In this document: one piece after another, positions 23,324 through 35,900 of the stretch
How positions within the stretch are numbered: position 1 is the stretch's first letter
Layout of the letters: the number at the start of each line of letters is the position of its first letter
Source: Heracleum sosnowskyi
Lineage: Eukaryota; Streptophyta; Magnoliopsida; Apiales; Apiaceae
Length of the DNA: 64,000 nt
Direction: 5' to 3'
Assembly (NCBI GenBank): GCA_030848705.1
Contig: CM061236.1
Coordinates: forward strand, 135,771,970-135,835,969
Notes under the pieces: generated by a model
What the model saw: only the letters and a program-made list of their open reading frames with translations
Told to the model about the DNA's origin: nothing
Databases searched by the model: none
Made by a program: the position numbers and the translations under genes

Positions 23324-24836
23324 GAATACAAATTACGATTCCTTCCCCTCCAAAACTTTCATCCAAAAAATGAGAGTACTTTAATCCCTCGTCACTTACT
23401 CATTAAAAAACTCGGAAGGAGGGCATGAAATTGTATCGAAGTGGAACCGTAGAAGCAAGTAGCAACCAAAATTACAAGTTACTTGTGATTCCCATCATGT
23501 TACTAGCATCACCAAATGATCATCAATTCCTCCGTCAGCAACATCATCTCGTTCGGTAATTGCTTAGTGTTGTTGGCTTTCCTTTTGTCCCACTAAACCC
23601 GGAATAGTTAACCAAAGTAATACACTTTGATGTGTAATTTCACCTGGTGTAGGTGTAATCTGAATACACGTGTGTATTTGAAAAAAAGGGAGATGATGGC
23701 ATAGGGATTTCTATTTGTAATCCGTAGCCGTAGCGATCATTGGAAGGTTTTTGTACGGCGACTACGGGAGCCGTTGCCTCAACAATTGATTGACCCAGAA
23801 GGCAAAAAATATTATATTTATGTAATCGCAAACATCTAACTTGGAAAAAATAAAGACATACATTTCTAAGCTTAGGCTCAAGAGAGAACCAATCACTAAA
23901 AAGGAATTTTAGAACTGTTATAAGCCGTTGGATTATTTCTAGATCAACTGTTAAGATTCAACTTATTTTTATATACAAAATCTTATAAGGGTATTCTTGG
24001 AATAAAAGGATTCTACTGCCAAACCTATTTTGTTTCATAGCATAAATACAGTGTTCTGCAACTGAATTTTAAAAGTTATGCATATGGACTTCAAAGTTCT
24101 ACAACTGAACTTACTTTTTTCCACAAAGTTCTACAAGTGAACTTGATTATTTTTATAATGTTCGGCTGTTGAACAATGTTATTCATATTATTTTCATACC
24201 ATAATTTTCGTGTTCTACCGCTGAACATAAAAGTCATGCAATCGAATTTGAAATCAAACACATAAATTTTAAAGTTCTGCAACTGAACTTACTTGTATTT
24301 AAATGTTCAGATGCTGAACACTGTTATCTGATATTGTGTTTATACAATAACTTGAATATTTTCACAAAAAATGATAAAAATAATTGAGGAAATTTTATGA
24401 TGATGATGGAGAATTTTGTGATCGATATCGATGTATTATTATTATCGTTAATAAAATATTAATTAGCTCTAAATTATGTATTTTGTGTTTTTGGACAACT
24501 TTAACTATGACCTTCGTATAATAAATATATATTATTAAAAAAAAATAGAGTTCTAAGAGTTATTAGGTTAAGGGTTCTGTAAGGAACATGTCCAGACATT
24601 TCTAATGGCGAAATGCGTCTATAGAAAAAGTTTATAATTATTTCTCAAGTAAGTACAAAATGCGTGAGATATCTTATATCTTTCAAACTCTCTATTAAAG
24701 TGTGACACCTGTGTTGCACATTTTCTCCCCCTCCCTGCTAATATTTCGTTCTCCTCTGTTTTCTCTTTTACTTTTTAAATCCATTTTGTGTTGAGACTGT
24801 GGTGAGTTTACGAGGCTCTCCAACTTTTGGTCATTT
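23324..24836. promoter_or_regulatory. Upstream region of the pectin acetylesterase gene
   Basis: No second gene was seen between the MITE and the start codon at 24837. It includes a cluster of 15-bp inverted words at 24053-24319. A pyrimidine-rich stretch (TTTTCTCCCCCTCC, about 24720) lies about 110 bases before the ATG and is probably leader. I could not fix a TATA box. Confidence 0.45.
24053..24319. repeat. Seven 15-bp GTTC-N7-GAAC inverted words
   Basis: Copies occur at 24053-24067 (last base altered), 24096-24110, 24128-24142, 24160-24174, 24212-24226, 24274-24288 and 24305-24319. The commonest form is GTTCTGCAACTGAAC. Two copies read in the opposite sense. Spacings are irregular (about 31-62 bases). 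Confidence 0.85.
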
Positions 24837-27800
24837 ATGATGTCGGAAGCAATGTTGTTTAGCTTGCTATTGCTAATGTGTGTACCATGGTGCATATGCT
24901 CATCTCCGGACGATCGGCTTCTTGTGAACATGACTCTCGTCCAAAATGCTTCGACTATCGGAGCTTGTATGTATGCCTGAAATTCTTCCTTGTAACAATG
25001 TAGTTATACATTTAATCTGGACTATAAATTATAATATGCATCTTTATTTGTGGTTCTGGTTATTAGATTGCTTGGATGGCAGTTTGCCTGCTTACCATCT
25101 CCACAGGGGATTCGGCGCTGGTGCGGATAATTGGCTTTTGCAGTTTGAGGTAGGCAAATGCTGGGGATACTACTCCTTTTTTACTGCAATAACTTGCAGA
25201 AATTTAAATATTTGCACGCTCAGGTTTCTATTTAGACTCGAACCATCAAACTCTTGTTCCCAAAAAGAAATGTAAATATACTGCTTTAGATTGCTAGGGC
25301 TAAATTTCGTATTTTCTTCTCAATGATTTTATCTCATTTGCTTGTAATGTAAATCAAGGTGATTTATAAATGTGCATGTGAAGTATGAAATTGCAAGGGA
25401 TACTGTAATAGGCTTTGAATTATGCAACTGTACTACCAAAATATGCTACAATATACCTAAAGTGTATATAGCTTAGATTTAGATATCTTCAATCAGTCAT
25501 AGATAGGATTTTTATGATCTCCATAGAATTGTTGGTTCCACACACCCTTTATTTCCATGTTTGTTGCACGAAATATTCCACCTTGCCATTATTACCACTC
25601 AAATGATGCAGCTTAGGCTTAAAATTAATGGCTGCCAGATATGTAGGCCTAGTGGTAAGTGAATTGTCACATTTGAATCCTCATTTATTAGAAATTCATA
25701 ACAGGGTGGTGGGTGGTGTAATAATGTCGCTTCATGTTTGGATAGAGCTAAAACTCATCGAGGATCAACCCTTTACATGGACAAGATGGAAGTTTTTAAT
25801 GGCATTCTTAGTAACAATGCCTCGCGAAATCCTGGTATGTTCTCCTTTTTTTACCCAGTCCTTTCTTTGTAGCTTGTTTTCTATAAATATAAATTCCGGT
25901 AATGCATTTCAAGCTCTTATTCAAGACATCGAGGTTTTGGGAGAATTGGTAATCTATCATTTGTAGCTCTACCTAATTATCAAAGTGAACCAATCAACAT
26001 CCACTCAACATTATGAAATAATGATATTTACCAATGTATCTGGCATTGCTGTACTTTTTGGCATACAAAATACCTTATGCCTGTGCATACATCTATCTTT
26101 TTTTATCTCTAAATTTCATTGGACTTTTACTTCCAGCTTTCACTCTTTGTGTTGGCCACTCACTACTCTTGCCAGGCTGCTTGCCAACTTAGTATAAGGG
26201 CACAAAAGTAGTCCTGCTGTCTCTGTAGTTGTAATTTGATTGTGTAAATTGGTTGAAAGTTGCTAATTGTCGCCTAGTCAGAGTTCCACTTGGCTTAATA
26301 GCACTATTCAATGCTTGCATCAAAATCTAATGTATATTGGAAGTAAAACTAAGCTCAAGACACACTTGCTGCTTGAACATATTGGATGTTTTTTTTAATG
26401 TTCTGAGAACTTTTATAACATCCATGGACTTGAGCAGATTTTTACAACTGGAATCGTGTGAAGATTAGGTATTGCGACGGAGCCTCATTCTCAGGAAATT
26501 CTATATTTGACAACGGGGTAAATATTATTCCATCTTCGCCTTCCAGTTTTTAACACTGAAGTACTTTCAACATCTTATGATATGTATTTTAGACTCTACG
26601 AACACAACATGTTTTACCATGTTTATCTCTGCATATTGCATTCACTGTCTGCTATGTGTGCGTGATAATAATTTAAATTTTCTTTTGAAAATGAACAAAC
26701 AGACATCATTGCTATATTTCCGAGGGCAAAAGATCTGGGAAGCAATTATTCTTGATCTTCTTCCGAAGGGTTTGGGTGATGCCAAAAAGGTAAAACTCTG
26801 CAGCTGTAGGTGTATTCGTTTGTTGTCACCATGTCAATATTTCGTGTACAGAATTTATATGTATGAAGTTTTATCTTGAAAATTTTATGCTGCTTCGAGA
26901 TTATGTGATGCACAGGTTCAGTTTCACCTATAATAAATATAATAAGTGATCTGAAACTCGAAAATGAAGCTTCTGAAAAGTACTTTCAGTACGGGTTGTA
27001 CCTTTTGGTCATATTACTGATGGCTATGAGATGATACCTGCTTTATAAAAGAATCTTACTTAAAATTACTGGAAAATGTGTGTTAAATTTGTTTTAATGT
27101 GTCCAGGCTCTCCTTGGTGGCTGCTCTGCAGGGGGTTTGGCAGTCTTTTTGCACTGTGATAACTTCACTAGTTATCTACCAACTAATGCAAGTGTCAAAT
27201 GCTTTAGTGATGCTGGGTTTTTCTTGGATGCGTATGTTCCCTTATTCCTCCATGAGAAGATATTGTTTTCTTGAAATGTCTTACTAATTTTTTTTGCTTT
27301 CCTTTTGCAGAAGAGACATAATGCTTAACAACACCGTGAGAGCTTTTTATAAGAATCTTACCTCCCTTCAGGTAGACCTCTTTTTGTTGGAGAATTTAGG
27401 CTTGATTCACTTCAACTGCTGGGTATATCTTATTTAATCTTAGTGGCCCAGCATGTCTATAGACAAAATCAGAAAGCCATAGACCTGATAAGATAGTACA
27501 TGGCTGTGTTGATATTTCCCTCTAGAAAATCTAGAGAAACTGCTTTATCTTGCCCACATTAAGTTTCTAATTCCTCCACTTCATTTTTGTGCTAATGTTG
27601 CAGGGAGTAGTGGATAATATGGATAAGAACTGCACCATGTCTGAACATGATCCTGAACTGGTAAGATATCAAGAGACTTTTTCATAGTTTTTCTAAAAAC
27701 TATTAATCTAAATTGTTACTATAACTGTATCCAAACTATTCTCCAGTGCATCTTCCCGCAGTATGCATTGCAATACATAAGGACACCTTTGTTCATCTTA

Positions 27801-28659
27801 AACACGGCATATGATGTTTACCAGGTAGAAATATTTTTCTTTACTTGCTGCAATTTTCAACTTTGCTGTACAGTATACAAACCTTCCTTTTTATTCGATG
27901 CTGTTGAGAAGTATAACATATATCTGACCCTATTCACTGGATAGTTTCATCACATACTCGTGCCAACTTCAGCTGATCCTCATGGAGTTTGGAATCATTG
28001 CAAACAGAATCCGGCAGCATGTTCACCAAACCAGATAGATGTTCTACAAGGTTGCTTTTGGTCCCTTCCATTTTTACTATGATCACTGTTTGCTGCTTAA
28101 TCATTTAATAGATGTATAAAATATAGAACCTCTCCTGCATAAGTCTAGATCTAATTGTTTAAGCCATTATCGACTTTTCTCTTATTGGCATCATATCCTT
28201 ACCATATTTGTCAGTTATAAATCATCAATGGATGCTGATTACTTGAACATATTTAGTAATTTAGGATTCAGACAGGAAATGCTTAATGCTTTGAGATTAT
28301 TCATGGACTCACGTCTAGGAGGATTGTTTATAAATTCTTGTTTTGCTCATTGCCAAAGCGAGTCAGAGGACACATGGTCTGGAGCAGACTCCCCAAGAGT
28401 AAACAATAAGGTTCACAACTATTCTTTTCTTCTTCCAAAACAATTGTACTAAGGTTAACGCCTAACGGTGATCAGTGAGTTAATATGTACATTGTTGCAG
28501 ACAATTGCAGAAGCAGTTGGAGATTGGTACTTTGAACGAAGAGCCACCAAGGAAATCGACTGTGCATATCCCTGTGACGATACTTGCCACAATTTGATAG
28601 GATTACGTTCAAGTTTCAAACATTATAATGGAACAAGCAGATTTGAACAGTTAACATAA
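24837..28659 (+). CDS. Pectin acetylesterase (CE13 family), 12 coding exons
   Basis: The product is predicted to remove acetyl esters from pectin in the cell wall. Coding exons: 24837-24966, 25067-25149, 25705-25834, 26438-26517, 26703-26789, 27107-27231, 27311-27371, 27604-27660, 27747-27824, 27945-28050, 28265-28410, 28501-28659. All junctions are GT-AG and frame is kept (1242 nt, 413 aa, a normal family length). Residues 1-23 form a hydrophobic signal peptide. Family marks are CLDGSLPAYH (45-54), HRGFGAGADNWLLQFE, GGGWC (72-76), YCDGASFSG, FRGQ, GCSAGG with nucleophile Ser177, YDVYQ with likely Asp274, and NSCFAHCQ with likely His341. The triad assignment follows the Notum/PAE family. Several N-glycosylation sequons and many cysteines fit a secreted protein. 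The start is the first of two adjacent ATGs. It looks intact. Exact paralogue is unknown. Confidence 0.92.
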
Positions 28660-29882
28660 TACAGGAGAAAGCCATGCAAGGACATAGATACATTTGTGAT
28701 TTGTTCACTGATATAACATTCAATAGAAAACTGTTACTAACATAGCAACATGTGCAGAGTCTTTGAAGCTTTAGAAAATGTATCATTCTTATTTGTCTCA
28801 TTAATTCTCTGCGTTCTTTATGAAACTTGAGTACAGAAGCATACATTTTAACTTCAAGGACATATATAAATTACTTGTCCTTCAGGCTACAGTCTTGCTC
28901 ATCTCCCCTGAATTTGTATAAGTGGTAAGGTCAATCACCACTATGTGGAGCAAGAATTCACAATTATATTTACCAAGTACTAACTTATGTAGTTAACAGT
29001 TAACACTACATATTTTATTAGAATAATGTCAGCAATTTGTTTTCGAGCTGGTAATATAAATTTTTCTCCTGGATTCTAATAGAATACTAGATGTACAAAA
29101 ATTGTTCGCAAAATTCTTCCCAAATACATATGTTAACTCCTGATTCGTTATAATAATAAGTGGAGCTCATTCACACCAATTAAAACATTCGAAACTGTCA
29201 CATCACCCATGCCATGTCATTTGGTAACAATTTTTTGTATCAAATTTTGTGCCTCTAGACGTCAAATCATAAAATTATACTCTTTACAGTGATAAAAAGT
29301 CTCGGTTCTACTTAGTAATATGTAGTTAAAAGTCTCGGTTCTACTCGGTAATCGGTAGTTAAAATTTTATCCCTCTAATGTGATAACTTGTCTAAGTGAT
29401 AATTTTTCCAGGTATCAACAATATTAATTCTACAGTATATAACACACCTATTTTAATCGAGTAGATCAAATTAAAAAAGAAAGAAATTAGAGAATTATGA
29501 GTACCAAATATTCCGCAATTTAATAGAAAGATAAATAACATTTTGCAATGGACATCGGATAATAAGATATACATCTCTGAAAAGGTAACATATGATATGA
29601 GTATCACGTTTTAAGAAGTCCCATCTTTTTATAAAACTTTTGACATAATATTTTGTTAAAGTTGCGTTTAAAGCATGACTCCGTATGTCAGCAGGGCATT
29701 TTGGACAATTCACAGTTTCCGAGCAATACAAGTCTTTCAATTCAAATCCAAATCCACTGCACCTCTCCCCAAAACCCGGCCGTTACAGTCCCGCGTTTAC
29801 GCACCACCACCGTGTCACACCACCACAACCCCTCCCAAAATTACCAAAACACCCCTAACCAAACGCAATAATAACACATACA
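28660..29882. other. Intergenic region between PAE and TPP2
   Basis: It holds the 3' region of the acetylesterase gene and the upstream region of TPP2. Short frames on both strands have no family features. The word AAAAGTCTCGGTTCTACT occurs twice near 29295-29345 as a small local repeat. I could not locate promoter boxes with confidence. Confidence 0.5.
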
Positions 29883-30068
29883 ATGCAAATCTCATCATTA
29901 CATAATCACTTACTAATTCAATCTTATACGTACACATTTATATCTCCGCCCTTTCTCTCTCCCCCTTCACTTCTACCTCTACTCATTCTGAGTTCTAGAG
30001 AGAGAAACAATAACAATATCAAAAACAAAAACAAGTGTAGTAGTAATAATAATAACAAAATTAGGGCA
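29883..30068 (+). promoter_or_regulatory. TPP2 leader with an in-frame upstream ATG
   Basis: The sequence is pyrimidine-rich (CCCTTTCTCTCTCCCCC) then AAC/AAT-rich just before the start, as plant leaders often are. An ATG at 29883 is in frame with the TPP2 start at 30069, with no stop between. Using it would add 62 residues rich in Ser, Leu, Pro and Asn. The low-complexity AAT-type codons favour untranslated leader, but an extended form cannot be excluded. Confidence 0.5.
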
Positions 30069-32917
30069 ATGCCTTTGAATTCATCTGTTGAAGATAACGG
30101 AGCTGTGCGCAACTCAAAGCTGAATAAATCCACGTTTTTAGCTTCGTTGATGCCTAAGAAAGAGATCGCCGCCGATCGATTCATTGAGTCTCATCCCGAG
30201 TTCGACGGCCGTGGTGTTCTAATTGCTATTTTCGGTACTCTTTTCTTCTGTATCTATTTATTTTAGTGTCTGTATCTATATTTTGTCAACTGTGTTTGTG
30301 TGTGTTTTATACTGTGTGTGTAGAGCTGTGGCTTTTCTTTTGATACTCTATTTCATGTTTGTATCTATTTATTGGTAACTGTTTTACTGTGTGTATCGAG
30401 CTGTTATTCGATAAGCTGCTATTCACATCAACATACTTATATGTTTATATTTGTATAAATTGAATTATGATCACTGAACTGATACTATCTTGATATCTTC
30501 AGTACTCTTTTCGTGTTTGTAGCTATATTTTGTCACCTGTTTGTGTGTGTTTTACTGTGTGTATGTAGCTGTGTTTATACTATAAGCTGTAATTCACATC
30601 AAATTTAATTGCTTTTCAGTACTCTATTTTTCATGTGTGTATAGTTTGTATCTATTTTTTGTCAACTGTTTCTGTTTGTTTTACTGTGTGTATGGAGCTG
30701 TGGTTATTCGGTATGGTGTATTTCACATTAACGAAATTATATGTATAATTGTATATATGTAAACTCACACACACACGCACACACACACGCACACACACAC
30801 ACACACACACATACTGTTTTTAGTGGTTAAATCAAAATTGCAGAGCTGACAATTGCTATTTTCTGTGCTATACTCGGTATGTTTTTTTTGTGTGTGTGTG
30901 TGTGTGTGTTTGTTATTCATAGAAACCGATTTATGTGCAGAGAGAGATACATGGATGATTAAATCATGATCAAAGAACTGATTAGTTGTGTTTTCAGTAC
31001 TCTACTTACCATCTCTGTAGTTCCTGTTATGTCAAGTGTACCACAGTCTGGGTATGGTGTAATACTGAAATTCACATAAATGGATTTATCTATACAGAGA
31101 CACACAAACTGTGTTCAGTAATTAAATCATGGTAACTTAACAGATTAAATTGCTATCTTCGGGTATGCATAATTTTGCAAGTGTTTGTGTATGATACTGT
31201 GGTTATATTTGACAAGTAATTGACACAAACAAATTTATATGAATATAAATCTACAGTTTTCTTCAATTATGCATAATTTTGCAAGTGTTTGTGTGTATGA
31301 TACTGTGGTTATATTCGACAAGGTATAATTGACCCAAATTAGAATTATATGAATATAAATACACAGTTTTTTTCGGGCATGCATAATTTTGCAAGTGTTT
31401 GTGTGTAACTGTAGTTATATTCGAAAAGGTATAATTCACAAGAACAAATTTATATGAACATAGATGTATAGTTCTCAGTGGTTAAATTTTTATTTTAGTT
31501 TTTATATTTGGTATTCAACTTAACGTTTGTATAGTATGTATTCCTTTTTTTAAACAGTGTGTGTGTGTGGGGGACTGCGGTTATATATGTTTCAATATAT
31601 ATCATCACTGCATTGATTGTAATTGCATATGTTGGGGAAATCACGGGCTTTTATCAAGTACTAAACTAAGACGAAAGTATTTTTATCTATTAATGGAAAA
31701 GAGGGATAAGGAGAGCCTTGTTACATGAAAGAGAAAATTAGAAATTGTGAAGTCTATCATAATTTTGTAGACGAAAGTATTAAATCATCTTGTGATTGGT
31801 TTGTCTACATTGTCCATGTCAATGTATAAGCTATAAGTCAGCAGTACATGCTCATTTTGTAGAGAAAATAACTAAGATCTACTCAAGTGTATTAATATAA
31901 TCCAGAGTTGATCAAAGTTGTGAATTACTTTGGGTGCTACTTTGAATTGCTGAAATATAGATCTGGTTTGGTTGCTAATCAACTTTGCAACCCGTGATTT
32001 ACATACCCATAATCCTTGTTTTCTAGATTCTGGAGTGGATCCTGCTGCCGCGGGATTACAGGTCACCTCTGATGGGAAGCCAAAAATCCTGGATGTCCTT
32101 GATTGGTATATGTCTGAAGACTTTGATCTTGCTAAATAATTATTTGTAAATATTAATGATCTGAATCTCTTGCATCTTCATAGTACCGGAAGTGGAGATA
32201 TTGATACCTCAACTGTAGTAAAAGCTGATGCTGATTGTTGTATTCGTGGAGGTTCAGGTATTCCCTATAATAAGATAGTCCTAGATGTGATAAAGAATAT
32301 TAAAGCACTCATTTAATTTTGTTGGGTTTCATAAACAAGACATATGACACGAAATAACTAGGATGGAGTTATAATACAACAGTTGGCCTAATTTTTTCTG
32401 AAGGAAATACTTGCTGTCATCTTTTTCAATTTTAGGTGCATCTCTTGTTGTAAATTCTTCGTGGAAGAATCCTTCGGGTGAATGGCATGTTGGCTATAAA
32501 CTCGTCTATGAGCTTTTTACAGATACATTGACTAGTCGATTGAAGGTGAGGCATTCAAAGATAATTGATTCCAGAGATTGCAATTAAATCACTTGTTTAA
32601 AGACTTTCTTATCTAAATTACATATACAGAATTAACATGTATTTTCCTATGCAGAAAGAAAGAAAAAAGAAATGGGATGAGAAAAATCAGGAAGCCATAG
32701 CTAATAGTGTGAAGAAGCTTGATGAATTTGATAAGGTACCAAATCCTGCTTCTTGTTTCTCTTACTCTAAATCTTGGATGATGAACTTTGCATTTAGACA
32801 TAGATAGTAGTATCACACAGCCCAACATATGGCTTATCAAGGAGATTTGCTGAAATTTTGGTTCACCATTTTAATTTTTTCAATAGTGATCAATAATTCC
32901 CACTAATTACTAATTAG

Positions 32918-32968
<51 letters not shown>

Positions 32969-35900
32969 TTATACTCTTTGTTTTACTGTCATTGCATTCT
33001 TAGTATTATAGTGATTTGCATTTGGTCTGATATTTAATTTGACATTAGAAAATTTATTTGTATTAAAAGAGTTTGGTAGTCAGTTTCCTTTTCCTGTATC
33101 TCTCCTACTCGTGGCTCTAATGGCCAGGTGCTCTCTTATACACACATACAAGGAGTTGTGGAGGAAGTTTGGAATTTTAAAAAAATAGAAACGAAGTAGG
33201 ACAATTTTAATTGCTATCTAATTCATATATTATTTATATAACTTTTTGTGTTAATATGGGTGGTGGAGTTTGCACTGCCTCCACCACCTTTATAACCTTC
33301 CAAGTGGTTTTTTGATTTGAGTTACCTTGTTGTGATCTAAAAAACTCGGATTTTGGAACTTGCTTCGACTCGTGTATGTATGAGCTTGTTGACACATGAT
33401 ATACTTGTGTACTAATAAGGATGTTGTAACCTTGTACGTAGTGAAGATCAGGACATGAAAATTGTTTATTGTAGGCAAATTATGGTGGTTCACATTTTGT
33501 AATCTTCATTTAACAGATAATTCTTTGTAATTATTCTTTGCAGAAACAACCAAACATTAAAGATGCAAGCTTAAAAAGAGTTCGTGAAGATCTACAAGAT
33601 AGAGTTGATTTTCTGCGGAAGCAAGCCGATGTTAGTAAGCTGATGTTTAACTCTCTCCCTCTCCCTTTATTCTCTTATTTTAATCTCACAAGTGTTTTTA
33701 TTTTTGTTTAAATGATTCAGAGTTATGATGACAATGGTCCTATAGTCGATGTTGTTGTTTGGCATGATGGAGAATTATGGAGGGTTGCCATAGATACACA
33801 AACTCTTGAGGATGACCCAGAGTGTGGAAAACTTGCTAACTTTATTCCCCTTACTAATTACAGGTATGTTTGGTTACATACTTTATGCTTACAGTCCCAT
33901 TGTTTATCTGGCAAGAAGATAATCATATTTTTTCTAAGATGGATACTTAAACAATGTTTAATGAGATTCAACTTGGCTTAGGTTTTTGTTATCATGAATG
34001 GGTATTTGAGTTTCTTTATAAAGGCGCTCTACGATGCTCCTTTTTATAAGTCATGAAATTAGAGATATATTTAGTCATATTACTATCAGTTTACCCCCCT
34101 TTGTACTATTTTAACTGACTCATTGTAAGTACCCTTACAGGACTGAACGAAAATATGGTGTTTTTAGCAAACTAGATGCTTGTTCTTTTGTTGCCAATGT
34201 TTACAATGAAGGGAATATTGTAAGTATTGTAACAGATAGCTCTCCACATGGAACACATGTTGCTGGTATAGCTTCTGCATTTCACCCAAAGGTCAGATAA
34301 CATGAAAATACAAAGACTATCAACTAATATTTACGGGACAATTTCACCTACGGAAGGATGATATCATCATATATCTATATAGGAACCGTTGCTGAATGGA
34401 GTTGCACCTGGGGCACAGATAATTTCATGTAAAATAGGTGACTCGCGATTGGGTTCAATGGAAACAGGAACTGGCTTGACTAGAGCCCTAATTGCTGTTG
34501 TGGAGGTATGTCTTTCTCATTGTGGAATAATGTTTTTCCAAAGTGTGCCTCGGTAATCAGTAGGACTCCAACTGCTTGTAAATTTAAAATTTCATTTTAG
34601 TTTTTTTAGTAACTTTTCTATATAAACTTTACATTGTGAAGAGCGTCTTAGTTAGAAAAATTATAAATTTCGACGGAGATTAAGATCATACATCAAAACC
34701 TCAGTACCAAGGAAGATAGTATCGACTATCGTGGAAGGTCCAAATTAAGAATATAAAATCTTGTGCAATCTATTGTCACAGAGCGATTAGTTCTCTTTCT
34801 AGTTTTCTTTTTCAGACAGTGTTTTTGTGTGATATTATATTAAGCTTTGTGATACCCAGGGAACATCTTTTGCAACGATCTCCTTGTGTTAGTATTTACT
34901 TTTTAAACTATTGTTTTTTGTAATTACTTGAATCTACCATGATATGTTTGAAAATGTAATTGGTAAAAATTGGTTGAGAATTTTTTTTTTCCCCACAATT
35001 TGGTGCACTTTCATAATGTTTTTTTTGGGAACTTCCATAATGTGTCTAATCATGTTAATGTTGTATACTTCCAGCACAAATGTGACCTCATCAACATGAG
35101 TTATGGAGAAGGTACATTACTTCCAGATTATGGTCGCTTCGTTGATCTTGTCGATGAGGTAAAATGCAAAGCTCAGAACCATGTCTACGTCTGTTTATTC
35201 CCACGAGTGCTCCCTCACACCATCTTTATATTTTTTTATTTTTGACGCTATCCATCTTTCTATAAATAGGTGGTGAATAAGTATCGTGTAATATTTGTAA
35301 GTAGTGCTGGGAACAATGGACCAGCATTGACCACTGTTGGTGCACCTGGTGGTACCACTTCAAGCATTATAGGAATTGGTGCTTATGTTTCCCCTGCTAT
35401 GGCTGCTGGTGCTCATGGTGTAGTTGAGCCTCCTCCTGAAGGGCTTGAGTACACATGGTATGATCATACTTTTCATGGGGGCTACTGTTGATGATATTAA
35501 ATTTTGTTCGAGTGCAGGTCACGTACGTTGGCTAATATGGATGCAGGTCTAGCCGAGGACCAACTGCTGATGGTGATCTTGGTGTTAGTGTGAGTGCTCC
35601 TGGTGGAGCCGTTGCTCCAGTTCCAACATGGACGCTTCAAAAGCGCATGTTGATGAATGGAACATCGATGTCTTCTCCATCCGCCTGTGGAGGAATAGCA
35701 TTGCTTGTCAGTGCAATGAAGGTCACTCTTATGCTTTCACCTCTTGGATTTTACTCTGAATTTTGTTCTCTATACTTGGTCTTTTATATTTGGACTAATT
35801 AGCCTTGACGTTTTTGCAGGCTACAGGAATTCCTGTAAGCCCTTACACTGTACGAAGGGCGCTTGAGAATACAGCTATTCCTGTAGGGGGTTTACCTGAG

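Noticed and set aside
22487..23428. Pro/Lys-rich frames on both strands
   Set aside because: They are produced by the CGGGTTTCGG repeat arrays of the hAT MITE.
28228..28264. Upstream extension of acetylesterase exon 11 in an open frame from 28228
   Set aside because: The AG acceptor at 28263-28264 gives the phase needed after exon 10 and the conserved GFRQ start; the extra bases are intronic.
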